Of a DNA stretch of 40,815 nucleotides, positions 36,419 through 40,815 are shown piece after piece; the stretch's first letter is position 1, and the number at the start of each line of letters is the position of its first letter. The DNA lies in assembly GCF_002142215.1 (NCBI RefSeq), contig NZ_NAST01000022.1, forward strand, positions 1 to 40,815. The letters are read 5' to 3'. The position numbers and the translations under genes were made by a program. Under the pieces are notes generated by a model. The model made no database searches, was not told where the DNA came from, and worked only from the letters and a program-made list of their open reading frames with translations. Source of the DNA: Gilliamella sp. N-G2. GTDB taxonomy: Bacteria > Pseudomonadota > Gammaproteobacteria > Enterobacterales > Orbaceae.

Positions 36419-37468
36419 ATGAGATTAGACAGACAAACACTACATAACTTGATTGCCAAAAAGTTACATAAAGCTGGATTAACTCAAGAGCATGCCGATA
36501 TCGCCGCAAATACACTGGCATTTGCCGATGCCAGAGGTATTCACTCACACGGCGCCGTACGAGTTGAATATTACGCTGAACGGATTGCCAAAGGCGGCAT
36601 GACTCCTTATCCTAATGTCACCTATAAGGAGACGGGCCCTTCGTCAGCAATCTTAGATTTTGATAATGGTTGTGGATTAGTTGCTGCTAAGGTCGGTATG
36701 GACAAAGCGATAGCAATGGCGAAGAAAAATGGTGTTGCAGTAGTGGGGATTCGTCGAATGTCACACAGTGGTTCATTGTGCTATTTTACCGAGATGGCGG
36801 CCAAACAAAACTTAGTCGCCATATCCATGTGCCAATCGGATCCAATGGCAGTCCCATATGGCGGTGCTGAAGAATTTTTTGGTACCAATCCTATTGCATT
36901 TGCTGCTCCCACCAATGACGAGCGAATTGTCTCATTCGATATGGCGACTACTGTTCAAGCTTGGGGAAAAGTATTATATGCTAGATCCAAAGGTGCCCAA
37001 ATTCCAGCTACATGGGCGGTTGATGAATTAGGTGAGCCTACTACTGATCCATATAAAGTAAATGCACTATTACCGATTGCCGATGCTAAAGGTTATGGAT
37101 TAATGATGATGGTTGATGTACTTTCTGGCATATTACTTGGCTTACCATTTGGTAAAAATGTTTCATCCATGTATGCTGATTTATCCAAAGGGCGTGACCT
37201 TGGCCATCTGCATATTGTTATCAATCCTGAATATTTTATTGGCCTTGATATATTTAAACAAAGTATGTCTACTATGCTAGACCAACTAAAACAAACTAAA
37301 CCAGCCAAAGGTAATAGTGAAGTTTTCTTCCCGGGAGAACGAAGCAAAAAACGTGAAGCCGATTATCAAAAAAATGGTATAGAAATTGTTGATGATATTT
37401 ATAACTATTTAATTAGCGATGATATTCACTATAATCGATATGATCATAAAAATAAATTTGCGGAATAG
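36419..37468 (+). CDS. allD: Ureidoglycolate dehydrogenase (NAD+)
   Basis: 349 aa from the ATG at 36419, exactly the E. coli AllD length; an in-frame TTG at 36401 is unlikely. An LDH2/MDH2-family oxidoreductase that oxidises (S)-ureidoglycolate to oxalurate. Motifs are FADARGIHSHGAVRVEYYAE, VGIRRMSHSGSLCYFTEMAA (catalytic His), GTNPIAFAAP, FDMATTVQAWGK and a C-terminal FFPGERSKKREADYQKNGIE. It is the last gene of the allC operon and uses AGGAG as RBS. Confidence 0.94.
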   Translation: MRLDRQTLHNLIAKKLHKAGLTQEHADIAANTLAFADARGIHSHGAVRVEYYAERIAKGGMTPYPNVTYKETGPSSAILDFDNGCGLVAAKVGMDKAIAMAKKNGVAVVGIRRMSHSGSLCYFTEMAAKQNLVAISMCQSDPMAVPYGGAEEFFGTNPIAFAAPTNDERIVSFDMATTVQAWGKVLYARSKGAQIPATWAVDELGEPTTDPYKVNALLPIADAKGYGLMMMVDVLSGILLGLPFGKNVSSMYADLSKGRDLGHLHIVINPEYFIGLDIFKQSMSTMLDQLKQTKPAKGNSEVFFPGERSKKREADYQKNGIEIVDDIYNYLISDDIHYNRYDHKNKFAE

Positions 37469-37480
37469 TATCGAGGTTAA

Positions 37481-37694
37481 AAACCCCCTCTCCTCAAATT
37501 TTTTTATTCGGTGAGTTTCGGACGTTTTGTTGTTTGGTGGCTATTTCTAAATGGCAATTACGTCCGAGTAAAGAGGGTTTACGCAACTATTCTTTACCAA
37601 CTCTCGCAGCGACCACGCAAGTGGTCACGATGTGACTGCCTTCTGCCTTCGTTTAAGCCGGTTAACTAGACTTGCATATTTCTGCTTTCTAGTT
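37481..37694 (+). ncRNA. Structured intergenic RNA candidate before asnA
   Basis: No ORF. Long-range pairs CGGACG (37519-37524) with CGTCCG (37561-37566), flanked by CCCTCT-type arms (37481-37491 with 37572-37580). Hairpin GACCAC-GCAA-GTGGTC (37611-37626) has a GNRA tetraloop. An overlapping alternative hairpin GTCAC-GAT-GTGAC is at 37624-37636, and AACTAGA (37664-37670) pairs with TCTAGTT (37688-37694). GC is higher than in other intergenic DNA here. It may be the allD terminator plus an asnA leader, a small RNA, or a mobile repeat. Confidence 0.4.
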
Positions 37695-37735
37695 TAATTT
37701 AACAACACAAATTTTTTTATATTTCGAGACTAAAC

Positions 37736-38728
37736 ATGACAATATCATTTAAAGAGCAGCAACAACGAATCAATTTTGTTAAACAATTTTTTGCCGATCA
37801 ATTAGCAAATAATCTATCATTAATTGAAGTTCAAGCACCAATATTGAGTCAAATTGGTGATGGCGTTCAAGATAATTTGTCAGGTACCGAAAAAGCCGTT
37901 CAAGTTAATATTAAAAGTATTCCTAATGCACAATTCGAAGTTGTTCATTCACTAGCTAAATGGAAACGTAAAACGTTAAGTCAGCACAATTTTCCTGTTG
38001 GTGAAGGCATTTATACAAATATGAAAGCTCTGCGCCCGGATGAAGATAAACTTTCACCTATTCACTCTGTTTATGTTGATCAATGGGATTGGGAAAAAGT
38101 GATTCGTCCCGAAGATCGCAATTTAGCTTATTTAAAACAAACGGTTGAAAAAATTTATAGTGCGATTAAAGCGACTGAAAAAGCAGTTTCCGAAAAATAT
38201 CATCTATCGCGTTTTTTACCCGAAACAATTACCTTTATGGATAGTGAACAACTGTTAAAACGTTATCCAAATTTATCACCAAAAGAGCGTGAAAATGCAA
38301 TTACCAAAGAGTTAGGCGCCGTATTTTTAATTGGTATTGGTGGTGAATTATCAAATAATGAAAAACATGATGTCCGTGCTCCTGATTATGATGATTGGAG
38401 TAGTGATAATGAAATGGGTTCAAAAGGCTTAAATGGTGACATTTTAGTTTGGAATCCTGTGTTAAATAGTGGTTTTGAAATCTCATCAATGGGGATCCGT
38501 GTCAATCCAGAAACCTTAAAACGACAATTAAAACTGACTAATAATGAAGATCGCCTTGAATATGCATGGCATAAAGCATTAGCTAATGGTGATTTTTTAC
38601 AAACAATTGGTGGTGGAATTGGCCAATCACGATTAACCATGTTACTTTTACAGCAACAACATATTGGTCAAGTACAAGCAAGCGTTTGGGACGATGCCAC
38701 CAAACAAAATTATTCAAAACTACTTTAG
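37736..38728 (+). CDS. asnA: Aspartate-ammonia ligase (asparagine synthetase A)
   Basis: 330 aa, as in E. coli. It makes asparagine from aspartate, ammonia and ATP (giving AMP and PPi). A class II aminoacyl-tRNA-synthetase-like fold, with [66 protein letters not shown] and [17 protein letters not shown]. It requires free ammonia, which the neighbouring ureide pathway releases at several steps. No asnC regulator gene is visible. Confidence 0.96.
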   Translation: MTISFKEQQQRINFVKQFFADQLANNLSLIEVQAPILSQIGDGVQDNLSGTEKAVQVNIKSIPNAQFEVVHSLAKWKRKTLSQHNFPVGEGIYTNMKALRPDEDKLSPIHSVYVDQWDWEKVIRPEDRNLAYLKQTVEKIYSAIKATEKAVSEKYHLSRFLPETITFMDSEQLLKRYPNLSPKERENAITKELGAVFLIGIGGELSNNEKHDVRAPDYDDWSSDNEMGSKGLNGDILVWNPVLNSGFEISSMGIRVNPETLKRQLKLTNNEDRLEYAWHKALANGDFLQTIGGGIGQSRLTMLLLQQQHIGQVQASVWDDATKQNYSKLL

Positions 38729-38761
38729 TTTAAACATTGTTTAAATATAGTTCAAATTCAG

Positions 38762-38789
38762 CATACTTTATCTATAGTGGTAAAGTATG
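38762..38789. terminator. Hairpin between asnA and tenA
   Basis: CATACTTTA pairs with TAAAGTATG across a 10-nt loop, followed by TTTGTTATTT. It lies between convergent genes. Confidence 0.6.
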
Positions 38790-38797
38790 TTTGTTAT

Positions 38798-39460
38798 TTA
38801 AATACTTTTATCTAATCCCATTTGCCAAAAACCAATTTCAAGTTTAGTTGCTTGCCTAAATAGTTTTGTTAAATGTTCAATGCGACTAGCATCTAAATTT
38901 ACTAACCGCTGATCAATCCATGCTATTTCATTTTGCATTGTTTGTTGGAACTCCTTGCTAGCATACATTTTAACCCAACTATTATACCTATTGTTGTTAG
39001 CATCATACCAATGTTGTTTGGTTAACCAATCAGCAATCATACCGTAACCAATTAAACAAGGCGCTAATACAATATGCAAATCTAATATATCCCCATGTAA
39101 TCCAACATCCAACACATAACCCGTATATTTACTATTTGCTTTGGCTTCAGTTAATAGATTAAGTTCGTTCTCAGTTATTTGCCACTTTTTACAATATTCA
39201 ATATGTAAGTCTAGTTCAACTTCAACAATTGCTTTCAAGCTATTTAAAGATTGTTTGATTTCAGCCAGATCATGACTTTTATACACTGCTACCCCCCATG
39301 CTCGGGAAAAATTGATAAGAAAAAGATAATCTTGTTTTAAATAGTGTTGAAAGCAGGCAATATCTAAAGTACCTTTACCTAATTGTTGAATAAACTCATG
39401 TTGAATATAGTTATCCCAATCACTTTGGCATGACTCAATAAGTGAATAAAATGACGACAT
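38798..39460 (-). CDS. tenA: Aminopyrimidine aminohydrolase / thiaminase II
   Basis: 220 aa helical TenA enzyme that salvages the thiamine pyrimidine by hydrolysing aminopyrimidines. The catalytic residues fall where expected: Asp44 in KQDYLFL, Cys135 in LAPCLIGYG and Glu208 in ATKLEIGFWQM. Trp/Tyr substrate-stacking positions such as FSRAWGVA and YNSWVKMYAS are present. It is a single gene under a TPP riboswitch; other thiamine genes are not in the window. Confidence 0.93.
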   Translation of the reverse strand: MSSFYSLIESCQSDWDNYIQHEFIQQLGKGTLDIACFQHYLKQDYLFLINFSRAWGVAVYKSHDLAEIKQSLNSLKAIVEVELDLHIEYCKKWQITENELNLLTEAKANSKYTGYVLDVGLHGDILDLHIVLAPCLIGYGMIADWLTKQHWYDANNNRYNSWVKMYASKEFQQTMQNEIAWIDQRLVNLDASRIEHLTKLFRQATKLEIGFWQMGLDKSI

Positions 39461-39464
39461 GATG

Positions 39465-39497
39465 ACTCCTTTTTATAAAAATTAGTAAGTAAGGAGT
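39465..39497 (-). promoter_or_regulatory. SD-sequestering hairpin of the tenA leader
   Basis: ACTCCTT (39491-39497) is the perfect complement of AAGGAGT (39465-39471), which is the tenA ribosome binding site 4 nt before the ATG. This is the likely expression platform of the TPP riboswitch, acting on translation. Confidence 0.65.
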
Positions 39498-39524
39498 TCA
39501 ACAGACTTGCAGAAAAGCGTGTTT

Positions 39525-39597
39525 TATACTCCCTTCGTCGGTACTAACCGAATCAGGTTCAACGGGTATAATCTCAGCCTAAGGCACCCCGGTTTAA
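39525..39597 (-). promoter_or_regulatory. TPP (THI-box) riboswitch
   Basis: On the minus strand, in order: ACCGGGGTGCC, GGCTGAGA, ACCCGTTGAACCTGATTCGG, GTTAGTACCGACGAAGGGA. These are the conserved helices and the pyrimidine- and pyrophosphate-binding internal loops of the TPP aptamer. It ends about 65 nt before tenA. Confidence 0.97.
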
Positions 39598-39661
39598 CAT
39601 TTATTTTATAAAAATATATAAAATAGATAAGTACAAATTTATTATTTAGGCCTTCCTTTGA

Positions 39662-40159
39662 TTATTCTGTTTTTTGTTCTATTTTTGGTTCCTGATTTTC
39701 TGTAGTTGACGGTGCAGAAGTTTGAACTTTTTCTCTTTCAGCTTCAGAAGGTACTGGGGCTGGTGCTGGAGTAGTGGTTGAATCCGAAGCTGGTGCGGAA
39801 ACTTGAGTCTGAACTGGATGGTCACTTACATTGGGTATATTATTACTTTTTTCCGTTTGTAGGCTTGGTGAAATTGATGATTCGACAGATGTTTTTGATT
39901 CATCTTTAGTAATTTTTGTAGAACTGTATTGAGCCCGAATATAGACAATGCTTTGTTTACCACGGTCACATGACCCTACTATTTGACCTTTTATGGTTTG
40001 TTCGTCTTGGTCTGATGGAACAAGTTTTAATTGGAAATTGTCTTCATTAACGCCGTTGTTTTTGATTTTTTCAGCAATATTCGCACTAATTTCATCACAA
40101 TTAGATGCAGAAGCAATTATAGGAAGACCTAACAATAACACTATCGCTAACTTTTTCAT
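39662..40159 (-). CDS. DUF1161-type periplasmic protein with low-complexity tail
   Basis: 165 aa. Signal peptide MKKLAIVLLLGLPIIASAS (cleavage near Ser19/Asn20), then a DUF1161-like domain (about 20-78): CDEISANIAEKIKNNGV, LKLVPSDQDEQTIKGQIVGS, CDRGKQSIVYIR, with two conserved cysteines that may form a disulfide. The remaining half is rich in Ser, Thr, Pro, Gln and Glu and looks disordered; such a tail is unusual for this short domain. Function is unknown. RBS AAAGGAAA precedes the ATG. Confidence 0.75.
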   Translation of the reverse strand: MKKLAIVLLLGLPIIASASNCDEISANIAEKIKNNGVNEDNFQLKLVPSDQDEQTIKGQIVGSCDRGKQSIVYIRAQYSSTKITKDESKTSVESSISPSLQTEKSNNIPNVSDHPVQTQVSAPASDSTTTPAPAPVPSEAEREKVQTSAPSTTENQEPKIEQKTE

Positions 40160-40301
40160 ACTTTTTCCTTTATTTCATGTAAGATAAATTCATTATAGAA
40201 CTATTGTTTAAACTGTCTATATCGTTTTAAACAATGTTTCAAATAAATTTAATCAATATACTAAAAAAGCTAGCTTTATATCAAATTAGATAAATTCTTT
40301 C

Positions 40302-40535
40302 TCAATTATGTACTTGGTGTTGATTTTCGAGTAATTTTAATTTATTTAGCACCCAAGACCGAATATCGGATAATTCAGTCTCAGATAATCGATTAACAAA
40401 ATCTCTTTTTTCGTGCAGTTGTTTGCGATCCTCTTCAGTCAGAACTACACCTTTTAAATTTAAAAGTACCTCTTTACGGTAAATAGAATAGATAAAATCT
40501 TTTATCAAATCATCGGAAAGATTAATGTCAACCAT
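40302..40535 (-). CDS. Hypothetical 77-aa protein
   Basis: Not recognised. A small, charged, probably all-helical cytoplasmic protein (VVLTEEDRKQLHEKRDFVNR, SDIRSWVLNKLKLLE). It has a good RBS (AAGGAA about 6 nt before the ATG) and is separated from the DUF1161 gene by about 140 nt on the same strand. No partner gene suggests a toxin-antitoxin pair. Confidence 0.55.
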   Translation of the reverse strand: MVDINLSDDLIKDFIYSIYRKEVLLNLKGVVLTEEDRKQLHEKRDFVNRLSETELSDIRSWVLNKLKLLENQHQVHN

Positions 40536-40559
40536 TTTGATTTCCTTATTTTTATTAAG

Positions 40560-40815
40560 TTTATCTAATTAATCATTAAATTAAATTTAATTAGTATCTG
40601 AATTAATGACATCATTATTAATTTGAAAAATGAATCTAACCCCATGAAATAGGCTAAGGCTAGCTCTAACTATAATCCAATCACTTTTAGATGACAATAC
40701 TCGAACCAAACGAAAAAACAATAAGTTAGAAATTAATGCAATTACTCGATTTTAAATTATTCACTTTTTTATTTGATAAGTATTTAATAAACCTGTTAAT
40801 AACTATCTAATACTA
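40560..40815. other. AT-rich end of window
   Basis: I see no gene or clear structure in the last 256 nt. Confidence 0.4.

Noticed and set aside
1..40815. CRISPR array
   Set aside because: No regularly spaced direct repeats were seen anywhere in the window.

Overview
The window looks like chromosome of an AT-rich gammaproteobacterium. CysK, RuvA/B, YbaB, DnaX, RecQ, FabB, AsnA and the allantoin proteins all resemble enterobacterial orthologues closely, but the base composition, the gene order and the Rhs-type remnants fit the Orbales (Gilliamella and relatives from insect guts) better than an enteric. This assignment is an inference from gene content and protein similarity as I recall it; I ran no search.

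Layout. 1-2.1 kb is a graveyard of polymorphic-toxin (Rhs) material on the minus strand: three likely orphan immunity genes, a 33-codon micro-ORF and a decayed Rhs core with toxin tail. 2.4-10.8 kb is housekeeping: cysK, then ruvB-ruvA-ybaB-dnaX on the minus strand (dnaX carries a complete programmed -1 frameshift cassette), a broken M20 peptidase gene, and recQ. 11.1-13.1 kb holds tRNA-Val(GAC), about 800 bp of empty AT-rich DNA, a membrane protein of a type VI secretion-associated family, and tRNA-Arg(CCT) lacking an encoded CCA. 13.2-17.6 kb holds mlaA, a two-gene radical SAM/DUF4130 DNA-repair-like pair, and fabB behind a FabR-type operator.

17.7-23.9 kb is a catabolic island: an ABC ATPase remnant, a LacI-family regulator, a TRAP transporter (fused DctQM plus solute-binding protein), and divergently an SDR dehydrogenase and an RbsD/FucU-type mutarotase. 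The divergent region has two matching palindromic operators and two CRP-like sites, one at class II distance from a -10 box. The substrate is not known; a sugar acid is a reasonable guess.

24.0-37.5 kb is a large allantoate/ureide gene cluster. Minus strand: allF-allG-allH-allS-pucG-like aminotransferase-MFS. Plus strand: allC-MFS-allE-allK-allD. Read together they convert allantoate to ureidoglycine, then to oxalurate by two possible routes (AllE plus AllD, or the PucG-like transaminase). Oxalurate is then split phosphorolytically by AllFGH to oxamate and carbamoyl phosphate, and AllK makes ATP from the latter. No allantoinase, ureidoglycolate lyase or glyoxylate carboligase is present here, so the cluster looks built to start at allantoate and to conserve energy.

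37.5-40.8 kb: a structured intergenic stretch with overlapping alternative hairpins, asnA (ammonia-dependent asparagine synthetase), tenA under a TPP riboswitch with a visible Shine-Dalgarno-sequestering hairpin, a DUF1161-type periplasmic protein with a low-complexity tail, and a small helical protein.
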